Source: CAZJHD01 sp964545855 (GTDB lineage Bacteria; Planctomycetota; UBA1135; JACQFD01). From it: a stretch of DNA of 64,000 nt. Positions 49,825 through 58,553 of the stretch are shown one piece after another. Made by a program: the position numbers and the translations under genes. Numbering within the stretch: position 1 is the stretch's first letter; each line of letters starts with the position of its first letter. The notes beneath the pieces were generated by a model. The model was not told the origin of the DNA and ran no database searches. It was given only the letters and a program-made list of their open reading frames with translations. The stretch spans positions 62,001 through 126,000 of the forward strand of contig CAZJHD010000001.1 in NCBI GenBank assembly GCA_964545855.1, read 5' to 3'.

Positions 49825-52800
49825 GGGCCACCTCCATTCCATCCCGTCGATCCTCCGCGAGGACCCTGCGCGGCGCCGCGTCGGCGAATCGGAGGAAGAG
49901 CGCGGGGACGACGAGCATGTTGAGCAGCGTCGACGAGAGCAGGCCGAAGAGGATCACGATCGCCATGGGAGTGAGGATCTCGTTGCCCGGGCGGTCGCCT
50001 CGGAGCGCGAGCGGTACGAGCGCGAGTCCGGCGGCGAGCGCGGTCATCACGATGGGCGCGAGACGCTCCATCGCGCCGCGGCGCACGGCCTCCTCGAAGT
50101 CGCGGACCCCTTCCACGCGCTGGAGGTGGCGGATGTGCGTCACCAGCATGATCCCGTTGCGCGCGGCGATGCCGAAGACGGTGATGAAGCCGATGAGGGA
50201 GGCGACCGAGAGGACTCCGCCTGCGATCTGCACTCCGAGCACACCGCCGATCAGAGCGAGAGGCAGGTTCACCAGGACGAGCATGGAGTCCCTCAGCGAG
50301 CGGAACTGTGCGTAGAGGAGGCCCGCGATCGTCGCGACGATGAGAGCGCCGAGGACCGCGAGGCGCCTCGCAGTCTCCTCGGCGCTCTCGAACTGCCCGC
50401 CGTACTCGACGTGGTAGCCGGGCGGGAGATCGACTCCCGCGCCCACGGCTCTCCGGACGTCCTCGACGACTCCGGGGACGTCGCGCCCCGAGACGTTGCA
50501 CATCACGACGATCTTCCGCTGCACGTTCTCGCGGCTGATGAAGTTTGGCGAGCGGTCGTCCCGGAGATCCGCGACGGCGCGGAGAGGCACCTTCGCGCCG
50601 CCCGGCGTGTCGACGAGCGTCTCGGCGATCGAGTTTGCCGAGACCGAGCCGACGTCGCGCAGGCGCACGAGGAGATCGAAGGCGTTCTGCCCTTCGAGCA
50701 CCTCGCCCACGACCGCGCCGCTCGTCGCGAGCTGGAGCGCCAGGGAGACGTCGGCGACCTGGAGCCCGTGCCGCGCGATCGCATCGCGGTCGAACTCGAC
50801 GCGGAGCGCGGGGACCTGCGCCTGCTGCTCCGTGGAGAGGTCGACGACGCCCGGAACCCCCCGCATCAGGCCCTCGACCCGATTCCCCAGGGATCGGAGG
50901 GTGTCGAGGTCGTCGCCGAAGACCTTCACGGCGACGCTCGCGCGCGTGCCGGAGAGCATGTGGTCGATCCGATGGCCGATGGGCTGGCCGAAGGTCGCCT
51001 GCACTCCGGGGATCGCCGCGAGATCGGCGCGCAGCGCATCGAGCAGCTCCGCCCGGCTCCGTCGCGGGAGACCGAGCCGCACCGGGGCGTCCACGTCGAG
51101 TGTGATCTCGAGCTCGCTCGCCTCGACTCCCTGGACGTGCTCGTCCTCCTCGGCCCGCCCGGTGCGCCGGCCGATGGCGGCGATCTCGGGGTGGCGCATG
51201 AGAGCTTCCTCGGCGAGGTGCGCAAGCGCATCGCTCTGCGCGAGGGACGTCCCCGGCACCGTGACGAGGCCGACGACGAGGGCCCCTTCGTTGAACTCGG
51301 GCAGGAAGCTGCGGCCCATCGTGGACGCGAGGGAGAGGCTCGACACGAGGAGCGCGGCGCCGGCGACGGAGACCAGCCATGGGTGGCGGAGGACTCGATC
51401 GAGCGGCCCGGCGTAGACCCGCTTCAGCCACGCCACGACGCGCGGCTCGGCGGCGCGCGCGACCGTCCCGCTCGCGGGCAGGAGGAGCAGGCAGAGGGCC
51501 GGCGTCACCGTGAGGGCGGTCAGCAGGGACGCCGCGAGCGCCACGCAGAACGCGAGACCGAGCGGATGGAGGAGCCGTCCCTCCACGCCGGAGAGGAAGA
51601 AGAGGGGAGAGAAGACGAGGAGGATGAGGAACGTCGCGAGGACGATCGACGCCCGCACCTCGAGGCTCGCGTCGAAGACCACGTCGATCGCCGGCCGCCG
51701 GCTCCCCGCCGGCGCGCGGCCGTTCTCCCGGAGCCTCCGGACCACGTTCTCCACGTCGATGATGGCGTCGTCGACGAGCGCTCCGATCGCGATCGCCATG
51801 CCGCCGAGCGTCATCGTGTTGATCGATCCGCCGAGAAGCCGGAGGGCGAGGACGGCCGTCAGGATCGAGAGCGGGAGCGCGAGGAGCGTGATGAAGCTCG
51901 CGCGCCCGCTCGCCAGGAACACGAGCACGACGAGGACCACGACGAGGGCTCCCTCCAGGAGCGCGATCGCCGTGTTCCGGATCGAGTTCTCGATGAAGGT
52001 CGCCTGACGGAAGAGGTTCTTGTCGAGATGCATGCCGGCAGGGAGACGCGCATGGATCTCGTCGAGGGCGCGGTCGACGCGAGCCGTCACCTCGAGCGTG
52101 TTCGCGCTCGGCTGCTTCTGGATCGCGACGATCACGCCCGGCTCGAAGACGGGGTGTCCCTCCGGGTCGCGATGCGAGGCGGCGGCGGTACCGCGCTTGA
52201 ATGCGGCGCCGAGGACGACCTCGCCGAGGTCGGAGACTCGCACGGGGACCTCGCCCCGGAGAGCCACCACGGTCTTCCCGATGTCCGCGAGCGTCCGTAC
52301 CCGCCCGATCCCCTCGACGATCGTCTCCTGCGGGCCCGCGGAGAGGATGCCCGCGGCGGCGTTCTCGTTCGTCCTTCGCAGGGCCGTCGCGACCTCGACG
52401 GGAGAGATCCCGAAGGCGCGCAGGCGCTCGGGAGCGAGGAGCACCTGGTACTGCTTCGTGTCGCCGCCGATGGGAGTCACCTGGGCGACTCCCGGGACGG
52501 CGAGGAGCCTCCGCCGCAGCTGCGTCGTCGCGACGGTTCGGAGCTCGAGCGCGTCGTGACGGTCGGAGGTGAGCCCCGCGAAGAGGATCTCTCCCATGAT
52601 GGAGGACTCGGGGGCGAGCTTCGGAGTCTCGACCTGGGGAGGGAGGCTCCCGGCGACGGTCGCGAGACGCTCCGCGACCGTCTGCCGCGCGCGGGCGATG
52701 TCGGCTCCCCATTCGAATTCGATCCAGACGACCGCGAGGCCGACGGCCGTTCCGGAGCGCACGCGCCGCACGTTCGGAGCGCCGTTCATGGCCGTCTCGA

Positions 52801-53005
52801 TGGGGAACGTGACGAGCGTTTCCATCTCCTTCGGCGCCATGCCGTGACCTTCGACGATCACCGTGACCGTCGGCGCCGTCAGGTCGGGGAACACGTCGAC
52901 CGGCATGCGCAACGTGACGGTCGCGCCGAGCGCCATCAGCAGCGCCGCGGCGAGCAGGACCGCCGCCCGGTTCGAGAGCGCCCAGCGGATGAGGAGAGTC
53001 AGCAT
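49817..53005 (-). CDS. czcA: CzcA/CusA-type RND heavy-metal efflux pump
   Basis: 1062 residues, about twelve membrane segments and two large periplasmic loops. Family landmarks: DVFPDLTAPTVTVIVEG, EMETLVTFPIETAMNG, RRTNENAAAGILSAGPQE, the TM4 segment GALVDDAIIDVENVVRRLRE with acidic residues of the proton relay, and MRHPEIAAIGRRTGRAEEDE in the second half. It drives export of divalent or monovalent metal ions from periplasm or cytosol with proton antiport. Starts 12 nt after the adaptor stop. The DDAIID-VEN variant differs from the DGAVVM-VEN of classical CzcA, so substrate choice may differ. Confidence 0.92.
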   Translation of the reverse strand: MLTLLIRWALSNRAAVLLAAALLMALGATVTLRMPVDVFPDLTAPTVTVIVEGHGMAPKEMETLVTFPIETAMNGAPNVRRVRSGTAVGLAVVWIEFEWGADIARARQTVAERLATVAGSLPPQVETPKLAPESSIMGEILFAGLTSDRHDALELRTVATTQLRRRLLAVPGVAQVTPIGGDTKQYQVLLAPERLRAFGISPVEVATALRRTNENAAAGILSAGPQETIVEGIGRVRTLADIGKTVVALRGEVPVRVSDLGEVVLGAAFKRGTAAASHRDPEGHPVFEPGVIVAIQKQPSANTLEVTARVDRALDEIHARLPAGMHLDKNLFRQATFIENSIRNTAIALLEGALVVVLVVLVFLASGRASFITLLALPLSILTAVLALRLLGGSINTMTLGGMAIAIGALVDDAIIDVENVVRRLRENGRAPAGSRRPAIDVVFDASLEVRASIVLATFLILLVFSPLFFLSGVEGRLLHPLGLAFCVALAASLLTALTVTPALCLLLLPASGTVARAAEPRVVAWLKRVYAGPLDRVLRHPWLVSVAGAALLVSSLSLASTMGRSFLPEFNEGALVVGLVTVPGTSLAQSDALAHLAEEALMRHPEIAAIGRRTGRAEEDEHVQGVEASELEITLDVDAPVRLGLPRRSRAELLDALRADLAAIPGVQATFGQPIGHRIDHMLSGTRASVAVKVFGDDLDTLRSLGNRVEGLMRGVPGVVDLSTEQQAQVPALRVEFDRDAIARHGLQVADVSLALQLATSGAVVGEVLEGQNAFDLLVRLRDVGSVSANSIAETLVDTPGGAKVPLRAVADLRDDRSPNFISRENVQRKIVVMCNVSGRDVPGVVEDVRRAVGAGVDLPPGYHVEYGGQFESAEETARRLAVLGALIVATIAGLLYAQFRSLRDSMLVLVNLPLALIGGVLGVQIAGGVLSVASLIGFITVFGIAARNGIMLVTHIRHLQRVEGVRDFEEAVRRGAMERLAPIVMTALAAGLALVPLALRGDRPGNEILTPMAIVILFGLLSSTLLNMLVVPALFLRFADAAPRRVLAEDRRDGMEVAHA

Positions 53006-53017
53006 GTTCGCCCCCGA

Positions 53018-54670
53018 TCAGTGCGCATGGCCCGCGCCGAAGGACGCGGGCGACTGCGAAGCGAGCTTCACGACGTAGGCGCCGCGCGTCGCGACGCGTT
53101 CGCCGAGGGCGATCCCTCGCCGCACCTCCACGAGACCTCCGTCCTCGACGCCGAGCTCGAGCTCCCGCTTCTGGAAGAGCTCTCCCTCCAGCATCACGAA
53201 AGCGATGGGGAGACCCTGGTCCATCACGACGGCCTCCCTCGGGATCGTGACGGCCGCTTCGACGAGGGCCGTCGCGATCTCGAGCGACGCGAGCATGCCG
53301 GTCCGCACGACGCCGTCGGCGTTGCCCATCTCGTAGCGAACGAGGAGCGAGCGCGAAGTGGGATCGACCTCCGCTCCGATGTAGGGCGGGGCCTCGGAGG
53401 AGCTGGCCATCTCGAATCGCCGGCCCGGGAGCGAGGGAAACTCCGCCACCGCGTCCCGCGCCTCGCCGAGGCTCGGGAGGTCGAACTCGAGGAGCCGCCC
53501 TTCGATCCACAGGCGGGAGGAGTCGAGGATCCGGACGATCGGCTCGTTCGGAGCGACCGACGCGCCGAGCACGCTCCGGACCTCGACCACGGTGCCCGCG
53601 ATGGGCGCCGTCAGCGGGAACCGGCTCGCCACGACGAAGGATCCTCCCGGCACGGCTCCGCGTCTCGCGAGGAGCGCATCGAGCGTTTCCTTCCGCCGCG
53701 CCACGGCCGCGGACTCGACGCGCGCCACCTCCAGATCCTGGTCGGCGCGATCGAGGTGCTGCTGGGTGCTCAAGCCCTCCGCGCGGAGCATGGCGATCCT
53801 CTCGCGCTCGCGTTCGGCGAAGCGGAGCCGCGTCTCGGACTCGCTCACGGCGCGAAGAACGTCGAGCGCCTCCAGGTCGAGCTGGAGGTCGAGGGCCCGG
53901 AGCGACCCGAGCTCCGAGGCGCCGAGGGGCGGCTCGACGAAGCCGAGCACCTGTCCCGCCTCGACGCGATCGCCCGTCCGCGGGAGCGCGCCGGCGGCCG
54001 GGGCCACGAGCCGACCTCCCATGGGCGAGGAGGCCACGGCCGAAGCGCCCTCGGGCACCGCGGCGCGCGCGGCGAGGGCGAGGCGCTTGCGGAGCGTCCG
54101 CGTCTCCGCGCGCGCGAGGAGCAACGACACCTTCCACTGCTGCTCCAAGAGGAAGGGGACCGCGTTCGGCGGATCCTCGCCCGCCCCGGCGGCGGCCGCG
54201 TCGGCCGCCGAAGCGTGCGTCGCGTGCACGGACATCGTGCCGAGGTCGAGCTCCTCCTCCACTTGCTCGCTCCGAACGAGGAGTCGCGCGCGGAACGTCC
54301 CGGTCTCCGGGAAGCTCCCCGTGGGGATGAAGAGACCATCGCGTGTCGGAGCGACGGCGCCGAGGGCCGACGTCCCGACTTCGAGCGTCACGCTCCCCGA
54401 CCGGACCGGCTCTCCCGTCGCGAGGACCGTGACGTGCGCCAGGAAGCGCGCCGGCTCGCCCCGCACGAGGTGCGGATACTCCAGGAACAGGAGCGCGCGC
54501 TCGCCGAAGACCGTCGCCCCGATGGGGTCGGGGGGCGCCGGAGGAGCGGCGCCCTCGGTGCGGGCGCCGTCGCCGCAGCCGACGGAGAGGGCGACGGTCG
54601 CGAGCGCGAGGAGCTGGACGCGGAGATGCTGACGAGACGGATGCTGACGAGACGAGTGCTGGCGAGGCAT
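53018..54670 (-). CDS. czcB: RND efflux periplasmic adaptor lipoprotein (CzcB-like)
   Basis: 550 residues. Signal peptide with lipobox LSVGC near 32, preceded by an n-region encoded by a 15-nt tandem repeat (RQHSS, RQHPS, RQHL). An extra N-terminal domain (about 50-150; LFLEYPHLVRGEPARFLAHV) of the type found in metal-efflux adaptors precedes the classical parts: barrel-sandwich SPMGGRLVAPAAGALPRTGD, a long coiled coil (about 255-330), and beta-barrel domains ending with IPREAVVMDQGLPIAFVMLE. It has a His-containing C-terminus (GAGHAH). It links the inner-membrane pump with the outer-membrane duct. Confidence 0.9.
   Translation of the reverse strand: MPRQHSSRQHPSRQHLRVQLLALATVALSVGCGDGARTEGAAPPAPPDPIGATVFGERALLFLEYPHLVRGEPARFLAHVTVLATGEPVRSGSVTLEVGTSALGAVAPTRDGLFIPTGSFPETGTFRARLLVRSEQVEEELDLGTMSVHATHASAADAAAAGAGEDPPNAVPFLLEQQWKVSLLLARAETRTLRKRLALAARAAVPEGASAVASSPMGGRLVAPAAGALPRTGDRVEAGQVLGFVEPPLGASELGSLRALDLQLDLEALDVLRAVSESETRLRFAERERERIAMLRAEGLSTQQHLDRADQDLEVARVESAAVARRKETLDALLARRGAVPGGSFVVASRFPLTAPIAGTVVEVRSVLGASVAPNEPIVRILDSSRLWIEGRLLEFDLPSLGEARDAVAEFPSLPGRRFEMASSSEAPPYIGAEVDPTSRSLLVRYEMGNADGVVRTGMLASLEIATALVEAAVTIPREAVVMDQGLPIAFVMLEGELFQKRELELGVEDGGLVEVRRGIALGERVATRGAYVVKLASQSPASFGAGHAH
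54625..54668. repeat. 15-nt coding tandem repeat in the adaptor signal peptide
   Basis: Two exact 15-nt units (GATGCTGACGAGACG at 54625 and 54640) and a degenerate third, read on the minus strand as Arg-Gln-His-[SP]-Ser. In-frame expansion would only lengthen the n-region of the signal peptide. Confidence 0.8.
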
Positions 54671-54789
54671 GGCGCTTCCCGGGAACGAGGAGAGGTCGTG
54701 GCGATCGGCGGACGCACCCATGCGTCCGCACGCGACGATCGAGCCGGGCCAGCTGTGAAGGCTCGGTAGGCCCGGCGCCCGGGAAGGCG

Positions 54790-55335
54790 CTAGATCAGGA
54801 CGGCGTGACTCGAGCGGAGGAGGGCCGCGACTCCCGAGCGCCTCCCGCAACACATCGGACGCTCTCGACCGCTCCGATCCGGTCGGGCCATGCTCCCCGT
54901 GGCCGCGAGGAGACCGAGGTCTCCCCGCGCTCCACTCAGGACGGGCGACGCCACCCGAGCGAGGTCTCGTGACGACGATGCGGAGACCGCGCGGAAGACC
55001 GGCACCTTGAGCACGAAGCCCGCAGGCGCCTCTTCTCCGTCGTGATGGTGCGCCTCGTCGTCTCCCGCGAGGCCGCCGTGCGCTCCGTCGGAGCCGTGAC
55101 GATGCGCGGTGGCGTGCGCGGCCGCGTGCTCCGCACCGAGCGTCTCCGTCGGTGCGAGCGCGCGCGGCACCGGGAACAGGTGCAGGTGCCCCCCGCCCTC
55201 TCCGTGGGCGTGGAACCAGAGGGCCTGGCCGCCGATGGCGGGGCCCAGCAGGAGGGAGGGGAGCAGCGCGGCGACGAAGAACGCGCGCGCCAGGCACGGA
55301 CGCAGCATCGGTCGTGTCTTCGTCAGGCGAGCCAT
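54790..55335 (-). CDS. Exported His-rich putative metal-binding protein
   Basis: 181 residues. Signal peptide or anchor at about 16-37 (ARAFFVAALLPSLLLGPAIG). Histidine clusters follow: FHAHGEGGGHLHLF, EHAAAHATAHRHGSDGAHGG and DDEAHHHDGEE, a classic metal-sponge composition. A CC pair lies near the end (RPMCCGRRSGVAALLRSSHA). No enzyme family is recognised. It is the first gene upstream of the czcB-czcA-czcC series on the same strand, with about 120 nt between, so it probably buffers or delivers the exported metal in the periplasm, comparable in role but not homologous to CzcE/CusF. Confidence 0.65.
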   Translation of the reverse strand: MARLTKTRPMLRPCLARAFFVAALLPSLLLGPAIGGQALWFHAHGEGGGHLHLFPVPRALAPTETLGAEHAAAHATAHRHGSDGAHGGLAGDDEAHHHDGEEAPAGFVLKVPVFRAVSASSSRDLARVASPVLSGARGDLGLLAATGSMARPDRSGRERPMCCGRRSGVAALLRSSHAVLI

Positions 55336-55401
55336 CTCAGCCTGAGACGTACCACGCGCCGCTCGCGGCGCACAAGGATGGGAGAGGTCGCCTCCGCGGG
55401 A

Positions 55402-56724
55402 TCACGCGAGCGGCGTCCTGCCCGGCATCGCCACGGGATCCACCGGCAGGGCGCCCCACGCGTAGGTCTCCGGGCCGAGTCGCTCCTGCGACTCCAGCGC
55501 CTGCTGCCACGTGACGACGCGCCCCGTGTAGGCGGCCATGCGCCCGAGGATCGACATGAGCGTGCTGTGGGCCATGGGCACGCCGTCGTGGATCGGCTTC
55601 CCGGCGCGGATGGACGCGAAGAGATCGTCGTGCTCCGTCTGGTACTTGTTGCGCGCCTTGCCGGACCACGTCCACGGGTTCTCGCCGGTGATCACCTCCG
55701 TCGGTCCCCAGGAGTTCACGAAGCAGGTGCCCTTCGTCCCGACGAAGTAGTCGGTGTTGTCGTTGTGGCATCCGTCGTTCTGGCGGCAGAGATGGAACGC
55801 GCGCGTGCCGTCCTCCCACTCGTAGACGATGGAGAAGTGGTCGAAGACGTGTCCCCACTTCGGCTCGGTGCGCACCTGCCGCCCGCCGACGCCATAGGCG
55901 CGCGCGGGCGGCACGTCCTGCATGGCCCAGGCGATCTTGTCGATGCTGTGGATCGCCTGCTCGACGATGTGGTCTCCCGACGCCCACGTGTAGTAGTACC
56001 AGTTGCGCAATTGGTACTCCATGTCGGACCAACTGGGCTTGCGCTCGCGGTAGCCGAGCGTTCCCGTCAGGTAGTTGGTGTGGATCGCCTGGATCTTCCC
56101 GATGGCGCCGTCGTGGAGGCGCGCGAAGGTCTCGCGGTCGGGATCGGCGTAGCGCCAGCAGAAGCCGCTCACGAGCGAGAGGTGCTTGCGCTTCGCCTCC
56201 TCGGCCGCGGCGAGCACGCGCCGGATGCCGGGGCCGTCGACGGCCACGGGCTTCTCGCAGAAGACGTGCTTCCCGGCGGCGACGGCGGCCTCCAGGTGCT
56301 GCGGGCGGAAGTGGGGCGTCGTCGCGAGGAGCACCACGTCGCACTGCTCGATCACGCGCTCGTAGGCGTCGAAGCCCGTGAAGCAGTGCTCCGGATCGAC
56401 CTCGATGTGCGCCGCCGTGTCCTCCTTGCGGAGGTTCTCGAGGCACTTCTCGACGCGGTCGCCGAAGAGATCGCCGAGCGCGACGAGGCGCACGCCCGGA
56501 TCGGCGGCGAGCGCCTCGGCGGCGGCGCCGGTGCCGCGGCCTCCGCAGCCGACGAGCCCCACGCGGATCACGTCGGAGCCGCCGACGTGCGCCGCGCCGC
56601 CGAGGAGTGCGCCCGTCGAGGCGCAGCCGCCGACGAGGGAGCCGGCCACGGCTCCAGCGGCGACGCCCGCGGAGGTCTTCACGAATTCACGGCGAGTGCG
56701 GGTGCGCGGGAGTCGGCGGGACAT
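55402..56724 (-). CDS. Tat-exported Gfo/Idh/MocA family oxidoreductase
   Basis: 440 residues. Twin-arginine leader RTRREFVKTSAGVAAGAVAG with a following lipobox-like VGGC near 38, so exported folded with its cofactor. Rossmann motif VIRVGLVGCGGRGTGAAAEA, LATTPHFRPQH and the catalytic EKP (HVFCEKPVAVDG). The C-domain contains YYYTWASGDHIVEQAIHSID. These Tat-exported oxidoreductases are strongly expanded in Planctomycetota and are thought to act on sugars in the periplasm. A monocistronic unit between the metal operon and the FGE-like gene. Confidence 0.92.
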   Translation of the reverse strand: MSRRLPRTRTRREFVKTSAGVAAGAVAGSLVGGCASTGALLGGAAHVGGSDVIRVGLVGCGGRGTGAAAEALAADPGVRLVALGDLFGDRVEKCLENLRKEDTAAHIEVDPEHCFTGFDAYERVIEQCDVVLLATTPHFRPQHLEAAVAAGKHVFCEKPVAVDGPGIRRVLAAAEEAKRKHLSLVSGFCWRYADPDRETFARLHDGAIGKIQAIHTNYLTGTLGYRERKPSWSDMEYQLRNWYYYTWASGDHIVEQAIHSIDKIAWAMQDVPPARAYGVGGRQVRTEPKWGHVFDHFSIVYEWEDGTRAFHLCRQNDGCHNDNTDYFVGTKGTCFVNSWGPTEVITGENPWTWSGKARNKYQTEHDDLFASIRAGKPIHDGVPMAHSTLMSILGRMAAYTGRVVTWQQALESQERLGPETYAWGALPVDPVAMPGRTPLA

Positions 56725-56763
56725 GGAGCGTGCGGGGGAAGGGAGTGGCTCTGGGGCGAGGCA

Positions 56764-57555
56764 TCAGGATCCGGGCTCGCAGACGATCCGGAAACCGACG
56801 AATCCGTTGTCGACGAGCCACCAGGGGCTCTTCGGGATCTGGGGGTCGCTCGCGTTCCAGGCGCGCGACTCGCGCTCGCGCGCGCGCGGGTGCACGTCGG
56901 CCGGAGCGTCGAGGTAGGAGCCGCCGCGCACGACGTGCGTTCCGTCGGGCGCGACGCACCACTCGGCGGCGTTCCCCAGCATGTCGTGGAGACCGAGCGC
57001 GTTCCCGCGCTTCGTGGCGACGGCGTGCGTCGTGCCGCCGCTGTTCCCCGCGTGCCATGCGGCCTCGTCGAGCGGCGCCCCGGCGTCGGGACCGCAGGCC
57101 CGCTCCCACTCGGCCTCCGTCGGCAGCCGGTAGCGACGTCCCGTCTTCGAGGAGAGCCACGCGCAGAAGGCGTGCGCGTTCTTCGCCGACAGGCCGATCG
57201 CCGGGAAGCCGGCGTGGCCGAAGCCGCGATCGGGCGGGATGTAGGGGCGGCTCGGACGCGTCACTCCGTCGGCGTCGTCGGGCCGGTCCGGATCGGCGGC
57301 GTCCATGCGGTAGACGAAGACGTCGAAGAGATCGAAGGGGATCTCCGTGCGGCTCATCCAGAAGGCGCCGCCTCCCGCGCCCGCCGGGACGGGACGCATC
57401 TCGAGACGCGAGGTCGTTCCGGGGATCGACTCCACGAAGGGAGCGAGCGCGCCGTGACCGGACTCCGTGGGGCGCGTCGCCGGGCCCGGGCCCGAAGCGC
57501 AGGCGCCGAGCGACAGGAGCAGGGCGAGTGCGGTACGGTCGCGCCCGATCGGCAT
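56764..57555 (-). CDS. Formylglycine-generating-enzyme-like lipoprotein (SUMF1/PvdO family)
   Basis: 263 residues from ATG at 57555. Signal with lipobox LSLGAC near residue 18. FGE fold: MSRTEIPFDLFDVFVYRMDA, FPAIGLSAKNAHAFCAWLSS, YRLPTEAEWERACGPD, LHDMLGNAAEWCVAPDGTHV, VVRGGSYLD and the C-terminal NGFVGFRIV. The sulfatase-activating Cys pair of true FGE is not obvious, so it more likely belongs to the broad family used as C-type lectin-like or iron enzymes than to sulfatase maturation. It is divergent with apbE; the two start codons share bases if the longer apbE start is used. CAGAAT lies 6 nt upstream. Confidence 0.85.
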   Translation of the reverse strand: MPIGRDRTALALLLSLGACASGPGPATRPTESGHGALAPFVESIPGTTSRLEMRPVPAGAGGGAFWMSRTEIPFDLFDVFVYRMDAADPDRPDDADGVTRPSRPYIPPDRGFGHAGFPAIGLSAKNAHAFCAWLSSKTGRRYRLPTEAEWERACGPDAGAPLDEAAWHAGNSGGTTHAVATKRGNALGLHDMLGNAAEWCVAPDGTHVVRGGSYLDAPADVHPRARERESRAWNASDPQIPKSPWWLVDNGFVGFRIVCEPGS

Positions 57556-58531
57556 GGACGGATTCTGTCGGATCGCACCAAGGGCCGCCATGGCGGCGAC
57601 GATGGCGCTGCTCGCGGCCTGCGCGTCCGCGTCCGCGCCGCATCGATTCGAGTTCCAGCGCGTCGCCATGGGCGTCGACGCGCGGATCGTGCTCTACGCG
57701 GAGGATGGAGAGCGCGCCCGCGACGCCGCCGAGGCCGCCTTCGACCGCATCGCCGCCGTCGAGGACGCGCTCAGCGACTGGCGTCCGGCGAGCGAGCTCT
57801 CGCGCCTCGGCGACGGCGCCGGCGGGGACGCGACGCCCGTCGGACCCGATCTGCTCGACGCGCTGCGGCGCGCGCGAGAGATCGCGGAGGCCTCGGACGG
57901 CGCCTTCGATCCGACGGTGGGTCCGGTGATCGCGCTCTGGCGCGCGTCGCGGAGGACGGGCGCGCTCGCCGAGGAGCACGCGCGCGCGGTGGCGCGAGAC
58001 CTCGTCGGCTGGCGGCGCCTCGAGCTCGATGGCGGCGCCGGCACCGCGCGGCTCGCCACGGCGGGGATGCGCCTCGACCTCGGCGGGATCGGCAAGGGGT
58101 TCGCCGCCGACCGCGCCGTGGAGACGCTGCGGGCGCGCGGCGCGCGCCGATGTCTCGTGTCGCTGGCGGGGGACTTCGTGGCGGGAGATCCGCCGCCCGA
58201 CCGCGACGCGTGGATCGTCGCGCTCGGACCCGGGTCGCCGGAGCCTGGCCGCCGCGTGCGACTCGCGCGCGCCGCCGTCTCGACGTCGGGCACCGCCGAG
58301 CAGTGGGTCGAGATCGACGGCGTCCGCTGGGCGCATCTCGTCGATCCGCGCACGGGGCTCGGTCTCCGCGAGGCCGTGTCGGCGACGGTCGTGGCGGCGG
58401 ACGGAGCGACGGCGGACGCCCTCGCGACGGCCTTCTGCGTCGCGACGCGCGAGCAGGCGGCGGCACTCCGGGCCGTGTTCCCGGAGGCGTGGGTGCTCGT
58501 CGGGCGGCAGCGCCCGGGAAACGGGGTCTGA
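57554..58531 (+). CDS. apbE: FAD:protein FMN transferase (ApbE family)
   Basis: 325 residues from ATG at 57554 (an ATG at 57590 is the alternative; it gives a very short signal). Lipobox LLAAC follows a short hydrophobic stretch, so it acts in the periplasm. ApbE landmarks: DALSDWRPASELSRLGD, GAFDPTVGPVIALWR, RLDLGGIGKGFAADRAV, AVSTSGTAEQWVEIDG, WAHLVDPRTGLGL and the metal-site region VVAADGATADALATA. ApbE attaches FMN to Thr of Nqr/Rnf subunits and other flavoproteins. The stop codon and last residues (PGNGV) are encoded by a copy of the palindromic repeat. Confidence 0.9.
   Translation: MDGFCRIAPRAAMAATMALLAACASASAPHRFEFQRVAMGVDARIVLYAEDGERARDAAEAAFDRIAAVEDALSDWRPASELSRLGDGAGGDATPVGPDLLDALRRAREIAEASDGAFDPTVGPVIALWRASRRTGALAEEHARAVARDLVGWRRLELDGGAGTARLATAGMRLDLGGIGKGFAADRAVETLRARGARRCLVSLAGDFVAGDPPPDRDAWIVALGPGSPEPGRRVRLARAAVSTSGTAEQWVEIDGVRWAHLVDPRTGLGLREAVSATVVAADGATADALATAFCVATREQAAALRAVFPEAWVLVGRQRPGNGV
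57562..57567 (-). promoter_or_regulatory. -10-like hexamer, leaderless spacing
   Basis: On the minus strand CAGAAT, in the context CCGACAGAATCC, ends 6 nt before the ATG at 57555. Same string as upstream of the GH92 gene. Confidence 0.5.
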
Positions 58532-58544
58532 CCCCTTTCCCGGG
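58513..58544. repeat. Palindromic repeat, GGGGTCWGACCCC family, copy 7
   Basis: 32-nt palindrome CCCGGGAAACGGGGTCTGAC plus complement. Unlike other copies it overlaps a gene: the TGA at 58529-58531 inside its core ends apbE. It also lies 10 nt before the convergent stop of the PHP-domain gene. Confidence 0.85.
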
Positions 58545-58553
58545 GCCGCGTCG

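Noticed and set aside
49823..54769. 1648-residue open frame on the plus strand across the efflux operon
   Set aside because: It is antisense to three well-supported RND genes; the protein is low-complexity Arg/Glu/His with no family pattern. GC-rich DNA gives long antisense frames.
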